Shown here one piece after another: positions 31,974-43,953 of a stretch of 64,000 bases of DNA. The notes under the pieces are model-generated. The model had not been told where the DNA came from and searched no databases. It saw only the letters and a program-made list of their open reading frames with translations. The stretch is from Thozetella sp. PMI_491 (Eukaryota > Ascomycota > Sordariomycetes > Chaetosphaeriales > Chaetosphaeriaceae): positions 62,001 to 126,000 of the forward strand of contig MU270119.1 in the NCBI GenBank assembly GCA_021432635.1, read 5' to 3'. Position 1 is the stretch's first letter. Each line of letters starts with the position of its first letter. Made by a program: the position numbers and the translations under genes.

Positions 31974-33563
31974 ATGCATCTGCCCGCGATTTCGCTTGCC
32001 CTGCTGCTGCCGGCCGGGGCCTGGGCCGCCGAGACCTGGGGGGGCTGGGGTGGAAACACGTTCAACAACAGGTGGGCGGCGGGCAACACCCGGGTGAACT
32101 CGTCAAGCATCGGGTCCATCGTCGAGCACTGCCGCCTCGACTATGACTTTGGCGTGAGCGCCACGCCGGTGACGTCGGGCAACACCGTCTACTACCCGAC
32201 CTGGAATGGCTCGTTCGTGGCCCTAGACTTTGTGGCCTGCAAGGTGCAGTGGCAGATCAATGTCACCGACATCATCGTCCAGTTCGCCCCGCTCAGCGAG
32301 TTCCAGGCGCCGCACCTGCTGCTCGACCCGGTCTCGCGGACGAGCCCGCAGATTGACGGGAACGTGCTGTTCTTCGGCACCATGACGCACGCCCTCGTCG
32401 TGGCCGTCGACCGCTGCAACGGCGCCGTGCTGGCGACGCACCAGGTCAATCCGCACCCGATTGCCAGCGTCACGCAGTCGCTGACCGTGTACAACGGCCA
32501 CATCTTGGTCGGCTGCTCCAGCCGCGAAGAGTCGGCCATCACCGTCACCGGCTACCAGTGCTGCAGCTTCATCGGGAACTTCCAGTCCCTTCGCTTCGAC
32601 CCAATCACCAACGCTTTCTCGGTCAATTGGAATCTTCCTACTCTGCCGTCGACGGGGGGCTGGTCCGGCGTGTCAGTCTGGGGCAGCCAGCCGTCGATCG
32701 ACAAGGTCCGGAACCAGGTCTACATCGGCACTGGTAATCTGTACCTCTACGATTCCGAGTGGGAGCACTGTGTCGGTCAGGGTTCCGACTGCCTGCCAGA
32801 AGACGTGCGCCAGGACGCCATCATCGCCTTGGACATCACCAGTGGCCGTGTCAACTGGCAGGCGCGCCCCGACGGCATCGACGGCTTCACCATTGCCTGC
32901 GGCGTGCCGCCCATCTTCCCGCGCAACGCGACGCTGTGCCCCAACACGCCCGGCTCAGACGCCAACTTCGGTATGGCACCTGCCTTCATCCCCGCCGCGG
33001 TTTCCGGCCTTGGCGAGGACATGCTCGTGGCCGGCCAGAAGAACGGCATGCTCTACGGCTTCTCGCCCGTCAACGGGGCCATCGTCTGGTCCGTCCTCAC
33101 CAGCCCACCCTCGCCCTTTGGCGGCCTCAGCTGGGGCGTGGCCACGGACGCCGAGCGCGCCTACTTCACCGGCATGAACTCCCTCAGCGCCACCTTCCAG
33201 CTCATTCCGTCAGGCCAGACGGTCAATAACAGCTTGTTCGGTGCGTCCGACCTCGCGACCGGCGAGATCCTGTGGGAGACAGCGTCTCCTGCCGGGTCGA
33301 CCTCGTTGGTCCCGCCCAGCGTCGTAGGTGACCTCATGATTGTTGGGCGCACCGGCTTGAGCGACCCCACCATCCCTGCGAACGGCGGTTTGATAGCCCT
33401 GGACAAGGCGACGGGTGAGGTGGTCCTAGATATGGACGTTAATGCGCCGCTCCACGGAGGAATCGCGATAGTGGGTGATTACCTCCTGCTCGGGAGCGGG
33501 TATGCTCCGTTCATGGGATATTTCGGGGGCGGTTCCATGTATGTAATGAAAATACAGTCATAA
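31974..33563 (+). CDS. Secreted PQQ-repeat quinoprotein-like beta-propeller (polyvinyl-alcohol-dehydrogenase-like)
   Basis: This intronless gene encodes 529 residues. A signal peptide (MHLPAISLALLLPAGAWA) directs secretion. The body consists of repeated beta-propeller blades of the PQQ-enzyme/pyrrolo-quinoline repeat type: TSGNTVYYPTWNGSFVALD, IDGNVLFFGTM, QDAIIALDITSGRVNWQAR, KNGMLYGFSPVNGAIVWSVL and GGLIALDKATGEVV. A vicinal Cys pair (QCC) occurs near residue 197, and several N-glycosylation sequons are present. The family is thought to oxidise alcohols or sugars outside the cell, but whether fungal members bind PQQ is uncertain. The coding region is very GC-rich at third positions compared with the relic-rich left part of the window. 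Confidence 0.88.
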   Translation: MHLPAISLALLLPAGAWAAETWGGWGGNTFNNRWAAGNTRVNSSSIGSIVEHCRLDYDFGVSATPVTSGNTVYYPTWNGSFVALDFVACKVQWQINVTDIIVQFAPLSEFQAPHLLLDPVSRTSPQIDGNVLFFGTMTHALVVAVDRCNGAVLATHQVNPHPIASVTQSLTVYNGHILVGCSSREESAITVTGYQCCSFIGNFQSLRFDPITNAFSVNWNLPTLPSTGGWSGVSVWGSQPSIDKVRNQVYIGTGNLYLYDSEWEHCVGQGSDCLPEDVRQDAIIALDITSGRVNWQARPDGIDGFTIACGVPPIFPRNATLCPNTPGSDANFGMAPAFIPAAVSGLGEDMLVAGQKNGMLYGFSPVNGAIVWSVLTSPPSPFGGLSWGVATDAERAYFTGMNSLSATFQLIPSGQTVNNSLFGASDLATGEILWETASPAGSTSLVPPSVVGDLMIVGRTGLSDPTIPANGGLIALDKATGEVVLDMDVNAPLHGGIAIVGDYLLLGSGYAPFMGYFGGGSMYVMKIQS

Positions 33564-33682
33564 GAGAGAGAGATAAATTCCACTAGTCTATGTGGCCAGA
33601 TTCAGGCGCTGGGTATCCTCCGGTTGACGCCAGCCCCTGACAAGAGAAATACAGCTAGTTTACAAGATATGAAAAGAAGAGC

Positions 33683-35655
33683 TTAGTACCAGTCCCTGTT
33701 CCGCCTCCGTGCCTCTTCCTCTAGGCGCTGCTGGCGCATTCGTCTCTCGAGCTCCTTAATTTCTCTTTCCTGGCGCTCTCTCTCTCGCCGCGCGATCTCA
33801 CGTTCTTCCCTCTCCTGGCGCTCTCTCTCACGCCGTGCGATCTCACGTGCTTCCTTCTCCTGGCGCTCGCGCTCAATTTGCCGCCGGAGGATCTCGGTTC
33901 GCTGGCGCTCTTCCCTCTCCTTACGCTCACGCTCGGCCTGGATCTCTCTCCGGGCCTTCTCGGCCCGCTCCTTCTCGAGCTGCTTCTCCAGCTCCTCTCT
34001 CTCCCGGCGCTTCTGTCGCTCAATTTCTTTCCGGAGCTTCTCCTCTTCCTCTTCTCTGCGCGCATCTTCTAGCTCCTGCGACCGCCTCTTCGCTCTCTCC
34101 TTCTCTCTTTCGAGATCGTGGATACGCGTCTCATACTGCTGTCGCTCATGCTCGCGCCTCGCCGTGGCCCTTGCATATCCCCAGTCCTGCATTTCGGCAG
34201 CAAAATGGGATTCGCACTTCCGGATGGCGTTGTCGCCCCCAATGGCCTTCTTGATGCATGAGCCCTCCATGCAGCCGTGCCCGCGGGTTCGGCAGTAGCC
34301 ACCAGGTACAAAGGCCTCATCATCGCAACCTTTCTCTCCGCATACGTGTTTGCGACAGAAGCTGCTGTAGGTGCCGCGGCTCTCGACGCAGTCATCAGCG
34401 TGGCACATGTGCAGCCTACAATACCCGCCGGGCTTCGCCGCGGTCTCGAAGCAGGTGGAATCTTTGCATCCATGGTAATTACAGAAGATGCAGTCCTCTT
34501 CTCGCACGTTTCGGATAGATTGAAGGCAGTCGTCGGCATGGCAAGTGTCTGTTGTGCGTTAGGGCAACATGGAACTACAGGGTTTGAAACAGCGGAGTCA
34601 CGTACGGTTTTCGCAAAAGCTCCCGTCCGACACCACCTCCGTCCGGCAATTGCTGATGTTGCAGCTGTGGCGATCGCAGAAGGTATGGCCTTCACGAGCG
34701 TATTTAGGGCATTCCCGGACGGTGCATGGCCGGTGACCGAGGCAGAAGGGAAGCAGCTGTGTCCTTGCTTCGTCCTTGGCTATCCGGGGTCGGTTGCACT
34801 GTGGGACGGAGCAAGGTAGGTGAGAGGAGCACAGGCCGTTGTGGTCGTAGGCGCCGTTTTTGCACTCTCGAACCCGACAGGCGTGTGCCATGCAGAAAGG
34901 GACGCGGCGGCGGCTGTCAGCCAGGTATGGGCATCCCGGCTTGAGGCAGACCTGGTGGCCTTCGCAGGTAGCGATGTGGGGCAGGCGTTGCTGGAGACAC
35001 CCATTGCTGTTGCATCGGTCTAGAATGTATGTGTTAACGACACGATATCCATTATGATGCCCCTGATGGTGGATGGGGCTGACCCTGGGAAAGGGTACTC
35101 ACGCTCGCCGCAGAAGAAAGGGAGCTCCTTTCCTGGGTATTCGCCGGAGAGAGGGCATCCCTTCACTCCACATTGCTGGTCTAGTGAGGTGTCAGAGATG
35201 TGACGAGGACACGTGGGAAGAAGGCTCAGGGCAAACTAACGCTCGCGGCAGAAGTGGTCATTCTCGAGCTTCGAAATGGGGCAAATGGTATCACCAGCTC
35301 CCTCGGGGATGTGTGACCTGCAGGTATCTGTGTTTTGAGAGCAACCGGTTAGCCTCGGTGCGAGTGTCAGGGATGGTTACTGATGAAATAAGGAGTTCTC
35401 ACGCGGTACACAGTAGCGGGAGTATATCCTGAAGTCTCGGTTGCCGCTCTGGATGACCTTGAAGGTGGCCTTGTGGCCACACTTCTCACATCGGGGGCGA
35501 CCGCCGGGCCGCGAGCCTCCAGAGCGCTCGGAGCTAGGCGTGTCTCTGGATGTCGAGCTACCGGAAGCGTCGGACCGCGGTGCCCGTTCTCTCTCTGTTG
35601 GAGATCTGCGCCTCTGGCCTGTGGGTAGGCCGAGGAACCTGTTGACGGTCGACAT
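33683..35655 (-). CDS. Cysteine/histidine-rich repeat protein with long charged helix, 5 exons
   Basis: Exons inferred: 35655-35403, 35327-35241, 35180-35103, 35019-34606, 34548-33683, giving 565 residues. After a Ser/Arg-rich N-terminus with CEKCGHKATF, about ten short units follow with the pattern C-x4-C...FC-x2-H-x-C, for example FCGEHRCNSNGC, FCMAHACRVREC, FCLGHRPCTVREC and YCRLHMCHADDC. Each of the first four introns splits the histidine codon (C|AC) of one unit, so the exons are modular. The last about 150 residues are almost only Glu, Arg, Lys and Gln (EREKERAKRRSQELE and so on), predicting a single alpha helix or coiled coil. The units look metal- or nucleic-acid-binding, but I know no function. 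The protein has no signal peptide. Confidence 0.85.
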
Positions 35656-36873
35656 AGCCTTGGCTGGTCAACAACTAGGTCCAAGGTGAGGTTGGTGAGC
35701 AGGGGTAGGAGGGATCGAGGATGTTCGTCTCGGATGGCGAGCTAGCTAGGATAGCTTGGACAGCTTGGATAGCTTGGACAGCTTGGAGCAGCGGTTCGAG
35801 CAGGGAAGAACCAAGGTGCTGCTCCCCGGCTGGTGAGGAGCGGGGGAGGGGCATTATAACAAGCCGCCAGACAAGTCAAGGCTTTGGCTGTGCGACGGCC
35901 AGAGAATGCGCCTCGTCGTGTCGCGAGGGGACGCGCAGGCGTATGTGCCGATTCCGGAAATCTCCATAGGCAGCCAGACCGGACGATTTCTGGCCGGCGC
36001 AGAGGTTGCGCCTTGCTGCGCATTGTCTGGTGTAAAATTTCTTTTCGCGGTGAATCAAGCGCGCGGCGGCCTTCAAACTTGGTGTACTGAACGAGGCTCT
36101 GAGGCATCCAACCACGCCCAATCGCCAGCGGGCAGCAGGCCAAGGGCTGTGCTCAGTGGGTGGGCAGCCACCAGAGCCGCTAAGTCGCCACTCGCCAATA
36201 GTAGGCAGCCGGGATGGCTGGCTCCGCCAGCTTTGGCTGCCACCCCGCGATGTCCAATCCCTAGCGGCACAGCTGTTGGCGGCCGCCCATTCACGCCCAA
36301 CTCTTGACATGACGCACACAGCTCTTTCCTTCCCCGGCCATCACGTGCATCCATCTTAGCTCTTAGCCCATTCGAGGCTGCAGGTACCATCACGCAGCTG
36401 CCAAACATCCCGCCTTAGGGCGAAAGCGCAAGTATGCCTATATGCCTTGCATGGCGCCGCCTTCCTTGTCTCACCCGACCCTCCCTCCCCTTCCACCCTC
36501 CATGACGTGGGCCGATGCAGCTCTGCTACGTTCTGGCCAGTCCAGCCTTTGCCTAGCCTCTGCGCCAAGACCTGCGCGGAGTTTTACGCCATCGATACCT
36601 CACTTCCTCGGGCTCCGATGGTCCGATTGTCATCACTTCTCATCGTCACGGCACATTTGCACACGTTACACAGTCGAGGCCAATACAATCTAGCGCGCAC
36701 GAGACACGTCAACTTCGGCGGGGCCGAGCCCGCCGGTCTATTCGGAAAGAAAATGTCTTTTTGACTGCCCTCCATCCCGCAAATACCAGTCAAACATGCA
36801 ATTTTGCGAGCCTCGCGGCGGCGAGAGCTGAACTCCGCGTCGGCACTGGCGTGTCCCGGCCGATGGAAGCCCG
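35656..36873. other. Intergenic, no gene seen
   Basis: This is the upstream region of the Cys/His-rich gene and the 3' flank of the FAD oxidase gene. It includes a short tandem of AGCTTGGAYAGCTTGGAYA words near 35753-35787. Overlapping open frames here lack domain features. Confidence 0.5.
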
Positions 36874-38814
36874 CTACAGCCGGCATAACTTTCCATCCGT
36901 CTCCTGCCAACGCTCGCTGCCTACGCAGGGGGTGCACCAGAAGACGTCGTCAGGATCGACCTCGCGTTTGATTTTCAGCAGCCGGTCGTAGTGCGTGCCC
37001 CAGAACGTCTGCTGCCAGTTCGGTTCGTACTTTGAGGCCTGGAGTACCCATGTCAGATTCAAATCGCTTGGCCGCGCCGAGGCGACCAGCGGCCTGGCGG
37101 ACCACTCACCTCGTTCATGTAAGCGCCCGAGTCCGGAATCAGATTTCGGAGAGCCGAGGTGTAGCGCTGGGTGGCGTCGATGGCCGCCTGACGTGCGGTT
37201 GCGTTCTGTGGGGAGAAGAACACGCTTCGGGCTAGGCCGCTCCCCCGTCAGCATTAGCACAGACGACGCCAGCTTGACTAGAACTCACTGGCATGGACGT
37301 AGGTCTTCCTCCAAGCCGGCAAGACCGCGTTTCCACCACCCCTCGGTTTTGCATTGTGCACGCCTTTGCCGGATACAATGTATACGGTAGCCTGACCGTA
37401 AGCCGAGAAATCGCGCAGGGCCGCGGCCAGGGCCGTGTCGTTGCCTGTCAGCGCCTTCTCGTCCAATAGACGCGAGCCCATTACGTTTTCCTGCCCCGTG
37501 GGTGAAGAGTCATAATTCTGCTTGAACCAGCTGTTCCAGTCTGGATAGTGAGAGAAGTTCATGGTGGAGTAAACGTTGGGGTGCTTCTCGGTGATGTTCA
37601 GGATCGGCGGCCGGATGATATTCAGGAGATCAGGGACGTAGATGGTGTCGATCATGACGAACCGGGCCATGATGCCTGTGACCCACTGGCTCTGGCTGGT
37701 CGGGTCGATGAAGTTGGGGACCGTATTGAAGACGATGGGATATCCCGTTACGCCCTGGTCGGCAAACTCCGGGAAGCGTCGCACAAAGTAGGTGATCCAC
37801 TCAAACGCCGTTGGATCCTCGGCTCCAACGGCCAACATGATGTCGACGTTGAGCACCTGCGGACTGGGTACCAGTTTCGAGGTTGCCGAAGTCAACACGC
37901 CGAAGGTGGAAGCGCCGCCCCCGCGCATCGCCCAGAACAGATCTGTGTTTTGACACTCGTTGAGCGTCAAGATTTCGCCTTTGGGTGTTACAACCTCCAT
38001 CTCTAGAACGTTGTCCGCCGCCAAGCCGTATTTCGGCGCGAGGAGGCTGTGGCCGGCACCGCTGAGAAAGCCTCCCAGAGCTACGGTCCTTCCATTACCC
38101 CCCACGACCGTATAGTTAATCTTGGCGGTCGCTTCGTACACCTCCATCATCTGGCTGCCTCCACCGGCCGTCACTGCGGGCCCGTCAATGGTCACGTTGC
38201 AGCCCCGTGGCGTGAACGAGTCGAGGTGCAACGTCATGTTCTTCATATGATGCACCCAGATCGACAGGGAATTGGGCGCCGTTGACCGCCCCACGTAGTC
38301 ATGCCCGCTATTCTTAACTATCAAGCGAACGCTGTGCTCCTTCGCTACCGGCCACCGGCGGTTAGTGTCATTCCTGTATGTATCACAAAGCCTATACAAC
38401 ACACTCACCAAAGTTAATTCCAGCCCTAACGTGGTCGGGTGTCGTCGCGTTGATGACATAGACCGGATACCCTGAGCCGCTGCACGTCATACGTGGATCA
38501 GGAGGGCAACTATCATTCGCCCAGTTGTTCCATTCCACCGAGACGGGGCTGTCCGAGTGGAAGAACTCATCCATCCATGACGCCTGGGCCTTTGCGCACT
38601 GCGCGGAAGCGAACGTTGGCTCCGTCGGATGGCACACCGCCCCGGGCGGCGACGGCTGTAGTAAGCGGCCGCCTAAGGTGTCGTTGAGGCGCGCCCACGT
38701 CTCCGCTGCCGGCCAGCTCGCGCTACCAGGCACCGCCTTACAGACGGCAGGATTCGCGCTCGGAAGCGAGCGCACTCCAACGAGCAGGCATGTGAAGGCT
38801 GCAATAGACCACAT
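36874..38814 (-). CDS. Secreted FAD-linked oxidoreductase (berberine-bridge-enzyme-like), 4 exons
   Basis: Exons inferred: 38814-38409, 38344-37289, 37231-37110, 37038-36874, giving 582 residues. A signal peptide ([18 protein letters not shown]) is followed by a PCMH-type FAD domain with [10 protein letters not shown], whose His normally carries the covalent flavin. [25 protein letters not shown] follows as the second flavin-contact region. The C-terminus has the BBE element [20 protein letters not shown], then [12 protein letters not shown]. The second covalent cysteine of bicovalent enzymes is not visible ([11 protein letters not shown] at the expected place), so flavin attachment is probably single. 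Many sequons suggest glycosylation. Such enzymes oxidise alcohols, sugars or alkaloid-like metabolites with O2. It is divergent to a secretory lipase. Confidence 0.9.
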
Positions 38815-39393
38815 GGCGACCGCGCTGCTGTCCTTATCGCAGTGTTGCAGTCATGAGCATGTGGCGGCTGCAAGGGGGAGGGACTTGACTGCCGAACGGC
38901 ATTTTAAGCCACGCGAGAAGCTGCCGGGACCGAGACGATCTCGGGACGGGTTGGAAATCTCATACCCATCGGCCCAGGCCAGCTCCCGCCCCACAGAGCC
39001 GAAGTATTGCTCAATTCACCCATGAATGAGATAAGGGTATGCCTGCGTACGCAGTCAATCAAGATCCTCGGAGGGGGCGTCCGTTAATGCCAAGAAAGAG
39101 CTATGGCTCTGGGGCTCCGAATAGATAATGGGCAAATGGGGGGTCCTGATAAATGTAACAGTTCCCCGGATTCTCGGTTAATTCCAAAAATACTCCAAGC
39201 GACGTGGGTCGTTCTGGCCGCAGGCGGCAAATTCTGTCGGCCGTGGATAAACATGCCCCCCACACGGAACACTTGGTGTAAGTGGTGTGACACGGTCGTT
39301 TATGAAAAGAGCGACTGCCGCTGCAGAGCAATGAGACTCTAGGAGCAGAGGCAGATGTCAAGCCCGGCGATTCGAGCTCAGCGATCGTGCACT
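38815..39393. promoter_or_regulatory. Divergent promoter between FAD oxidase and secretory lipase
   Basis: These 579 bp lie between two divergently transcribed genes that both encode signal peptides. No specific operator was identified. Confidence 0.45.
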
Positions 39394-40884
39394 ATGAGGA
39401 TCGTGACCATATGCTTGCTACTATGGGGCTATGCGGCGCAGGTGTGGGCGGCCCCCAGCTTGCACGAGCTCTTGCGCTATAGGGCAGGTCCAGGTGATAT
39501 AGCAGACCGCTCTATCAAAGATCACGCCAGACACGTACGACGGAGAGGTCTCTTTGTTCCCGAGGGATTCCGATCGATGGTTCCCCGATCGGACAATGGC
39601 ACTAATGGGACAGAGGAATGGCTCCCGCCGCCGACGGAGGACCCGTTCTACAAGGCGCCCAAAGGCTGGGCGAAGACTACACCAGGGACTGCCTTGAAGA
39701 CTAGGCTTCACGCGTATCCGAAGTTGCGGATCCGATATGCCCACGACACGTTCCAGGTGGTCTACCGGACCACCGACACCATCGGCAACCCCTCGTGGGC
39801 GCTCGGGACAGTCTTCATACCGAATTCGCGCAGAAACTGCAGTGAGACCAACATCCAGGCCTGCGGGCACGCCATCGTCTCGTATCAGGTGCCGACAGAT
39901 AGTTCCTATCTGAACGCCGCCCCGAGCTACCTACTCCAGGCGCGCGACCCGTACGGCGAGGTGAGAGATCTGCTCGCCAACGGGTGGTACGTATTCGTCC
40001 CGGACTATGAGGGCCCTCTCGCCAGCTTCTGCGCCGGCGTCCAGGCCGGTCACGCCACTCTGGACGGCATCAAGGCCGTGATCTCGGTAGGCGACCAGTT
40101 TGGGCTGCGGAAAGATCGAGCCAAGGTCGCCATGTGGGGGTACAGCGGCGGCGCCTTCGCGACCGTATTCGCCGCAGAACTCGCTAGGACCTACTCCCCG
40201 GATCTGAAGATCGCGGGGACCGTGATCGGTGGCCCGTCACCGAATCTGACCACCGTGGACTTGCGCATGAACAAAAAGGACACGGCCGGGCTTGTCATCC
40301 AAAGCATTATAGGCATTACCAACCAGCAGCCGGTCACGCACAAATTCCTCATGGACCGGCTCCGGAGTACGGGGCCGTACAACGCCACCGAGTTCCTGAC
40401 GGCCGCCAACATGACGGGCATCGACTCTCTGATCCACTTTGCCTACCAGGACGTGAACGACTACTTCATCAACGGCGAGCAGGACTTCTGGGACCCGGCG
40501 CTGCAGGGAACCTTTGAGAGCGACGCCAAGATGGGGCTGCACGGCGTGCCAAACATGCCGACGTTCGTGTACAAGGCTATCCAGGACGAAATGAGCCCGG
40601 TCGCGGAGACGGACACGCTGGTCAAGGGGTACTGCGATGGCGGCGCCAGCCTGCTCTATCACCGGAACGCGCTGGGCGGCCACAACGATGAGCTGTGGAT
40701 GGGACGCGCGCGGACCATCGACTTCCTCTCGACCGTGCTGGACGGGACGGGCAGAGTGGAGATGCCAGCGTCGGGCTGCCAGATCATGGACGTCTCCATC
40801 CCAATGAACACTACTGGCCTCCTGCCGGACGATATGTCGAATTGGGACAATCCCGATAATCACATTCCGGGCTCGAAGATTTGA
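39394..40884 (+). CDS. Secretory lipase (LIP/CAL-A family)
   Basis: This intronless gene encodes 496 residues from ATG 39394. A possible earlier start at 39355 would put 13 residues before the signal peptide MRIVTICLLLWGYAAQVWA. It matches the fungal secretory lipase family: DTFQVVYRTTDTIGNPSWALGT, GWYVFVPDYEGPLASF, and the nucleophile elbow MWGYSGGAFAT with Ser in G-Y-S-G-G. The likely acid and His are in the C-terminal IQDEMSPVAETD and GGHNDELWMG segments. It hydrolyses triacylglycerols or esters outside the cell. Several Asn sequons suggest glycosylation. Confidence 0.93.
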   Translation: MRIVTICLLLWGYAAQVWAAPSLHELLRYRAGPGDIADRSIKDHARHVRRRGLFVPEGFRSMVPRSDNGTNGTEEWLPPPTEDPFYKAPKGWAKTTPGTALKTRLHAYPKLRIRYAHDTFQVVYRTTDTIGNPSWALGTVFIPNSRRNCSETNIQACGHAIVSYQVPTDSSYLNAAPSYLLQARDPYGEVRDLLANGWYVFVPDYEGPLASFCAGVQAGHATLDGIKAVISVGDQFGLRKDRAKVAMWGYSGGAFATVFAAELARTYSPDLKIAGTVIGGPSPNLTTVDLRMNKKDTAGLVIQSIIGITNQQPVTHKFLMDRLRSTGPYNATEFLTAANMTGIDSLIHFAYQDVNDYFINGEQDFWDPALQGTFESDAKMGLHGVPNMPTFVYKAIQDEMSPVAETDTLVKGYCDGGASLLYHRNALGGHNDELWMGRARTIDFLSTVLDGTGRVEMPASGCQIMDVSIPMNTTGLLPDDMSNWDNPDNHIPGSKI

Positions 40885-43800
40885 GAAGAGGTGCACGAAT
40901 ATACAGACGTTTAGACTACGGCGCGTGTACTGTGCGAAAGTTTAGAATAGTGCCTCAATAGTGCGCATGTCCCATCTTTGCATCGCCTCGTCAATCGATC
41001 CTGAATTCTGAAGTTCCAAGGGCCGGTTTAAATTACTCTTTTCTTGACGTGAACAAAGTATCCTCTGCAAAGGTAGTTGGTATGTGTCGCCCAGGGACCT
41101 GATGTCGATAGACGTGCCGTGGTGGCTTCCGCCAGGCGCAAGATGTGATTCGGTCAAATCGCCAATACACGCTTCGCCAACTCGTAAACTCGTAAAGGAG
41201 CAGTAACCAGGATATCTCAACGCGACTCAATGCTCGGTGACCAAGAAAACCTCCCATGCCTCCCTATGCCTCGGGCCAAGTCAACAGTCCCCGGCGGTGC
41301 TCAATCTCAGTGCGCCTTGAAGCAGTTGAACTTGCCAAGACTAAATCTCCACGGACCCCTTCGCATTCCATGTCGGTCGACAGTCACCGATGTCCCGACG
41401 TGGCGGCTTCCAACTCCTCGACTGTAGAAAAACGGCATGGTGGCTGATGAGGTGAGCGATCGGGCTAGTGACTGGCAGGATTATGGAGGCCGAGTATATG
41501 TTGATATGGCTTATGCCTGACGGACTGCTGTTTACAATGTTTGTGATGCTGGAAATTATTTTGAGGGAAACTTTCAATACAGAAGATCACGTCGTGGTTT
41601 TAGATGCAAGTAAATCCTACTCTTTGCGCATGTGGCAATCCCAATCTTCCTTGTTTCGAGGCTGTGAAAAAGGCCAAGACACTGTGACGTCAACATCAAC
41701 ACTATTCGCGTGGCAAACCCTCGACCAGGGCAGCACCATCCCCAACAACGTCAATTGACAAAAACGGAAAGTCAAAAAGTCTATAATGCTATATGCGAAA
41801 GCTATAAGTTATCTACAGAGAATTCAATTCCCGATGTAACAAGTTGCTCACGACAAGCGCGGTATGGTGTGTCTGGAAGCGGTAAATGCTGAGAGTCCAC
41901 GCGTGGCTGTTGATCGGCAGCCCGACTTGTGTGCATCACACCTTATTCGGCCATAGAAAGAAAACATACAATTTCCAATGCTTTGCTTTATCCTTCTCAG
42001 GGTGTCAGTATCAGCGGGGTTCGGTCGCCGGCACAAACCCTCGGCAACTCTGTCGGCTATCATTTCTACATCCGGGCCGGTGCCTGGTGCGGCGAATGCG
42101 ACGAGGGTGGTGGCATGCTATAGGGCGGTGTTTCCGTATGATACGCATAGGCCCTACGTATATAAACCTTTCTAGCCTTCATCGGCCGCAAAAAGAAAGC
42201 ACTGGGGGTAGTACGGAAGAATTATAGCCGGACCGACTAGCCGCATACAACTGCCCCAGTAGCCAGGGGTCCAGACCACATCCCGGACATAGGAGCCTCA
42301 AGACCCCGGACTCGAGATCTCGGGCGGGAAGATGCAGGTTGCGTCGCGTGTAGCTATCTTTGGCATCCCAGGCCGTGGCTGAAGCCAAGATAACCCCACG
42401 GCGACCCGCCTAACTGTGGAATGGAGATATCTGTTCGCCCTTGAACTGGCCGATCTACTAGAGTAACGAGATAGCGGAGGAGCGGCACGGAGGACGGCAA
42501 ACATATATATATACGAAGCTCGAAGGCTCTACTTGGCGTTCGTCCCCAACGATGTAGCTGGCGCCAGCTTCGAAACGAACCATGCGGCGCGTACAGGCTC
42601 CCTCCTAAGTTATCAATCTACCCTTATCGCAGAAAATGAAGTCCAATATCAGTTTCCCGTTCCTGGCTATCATTCCAGCCGAGTCGGAAATTAAGCTGAA
42701 ACCGGTGCGCCGGACTGGCGCGCTCTACCGGGAGATCGGCCGGCACTTTGCCGAATGAATGATCTGTAGCCGATGGCTTGGTGTCATTCTGGATCAAGTG
42801 TCGGTTTGGACTCGAGACCACACGCGTGGGAACCGGCGAGCCTATATGAGCCAATTGGGAGAGACGGCGAATGTCCTCTTTTAACGACAGGCTTAGGTTA
42901 CCTTGCTTCCTAGTTTCCTACTAATATTCCGAGACGAATGTCTGCTTGCATCTCAGTAACTTGCGTAGCCCGGGAGCAGAGCTATGCTAGAATAGGGCCC
43001 ATGCAAAAAGTTGCCAAGTCGGCTGCGCTCATACCTAATGGGGATCATAGCGCAGTGCTGCCTTCGGCGCTGCAACCCCACAGTTGAAAAAATACGCAGC
43101 CAAAGATCATATGATGACACGCATCGTTTGATGTAGCTACGCAGGGCGGAGCTGTAAGCCGCTTTAGTCTCGCAGAAATGCCTGCCGGCGCCTACAAGTA
43201 CAGTTCCTTGACATTAGCAAACTACTTGCACCGCTCTTGCAATGTGCAACCGTAATAGCATTGCATCCTTATTCAATTGCTCACGACCTGCAGACTTTCC
43301 AACAGCGCTCTATGCCTTCTTGATACACCTGCCACCAGATGTATAACTGTTGTAAAATGTGCCTGCCGGTAAACAACTTTCCTGCCACACGCACCTGAAA
43401 GGGAAGATCGCCTTAAAAGGGAAGATATCGCCGAGCCAATCCCAAGGGATTGCCACCCTCCGCTTTTGATTTTAGCGATTGCGGGGATAGGCTTCCATTG
43501 ATGCCCAACATTCGGAACCATGAATAGGTATCTATCCACTTCCAATGACTTTTAGGTTGACTTCGTACAGCTCCCTGCACGATTCGTCCTTTCGACCAAC
43601 GAGAGTGGTTATTAAAAAGACACCTTCGGCATAGTGTAGGGATTGTGCGTCTGTGTAATTTTATAAACTATAGTAAGGCTTTATATAGCTAGGGGTTCGC
43701 CTAGCTTAAGATGTTTAAAAGCTAGCTAGATGCTCTCAAATCTCACAAAGGCCTTGTAGACGAGCTCAAATACTTCCCCACTCGGCGACCGGATCTAAAG

Positions 43801-43953
43801 GAGCAATTCAGCCAGCATTTCGGAATTTCCATCTTAACCATCACATGCCCACCATCGTGATGTCCCTTACCGACATCTAACCCGCATACTCCAGCTGTAC
43901 AAACTTCTCTCAGGCTATTCTCTCCTCACTCTCCGACATACGCAAGAGCATAT
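40885..43953. other. Gene-poor 3.1 kb region
   Basis: Only short, overlapping open frames without domains were found. Base composition is mixed, and no intact mobile element, tRNA or tandem array was recognised. Confidence 0.5.
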
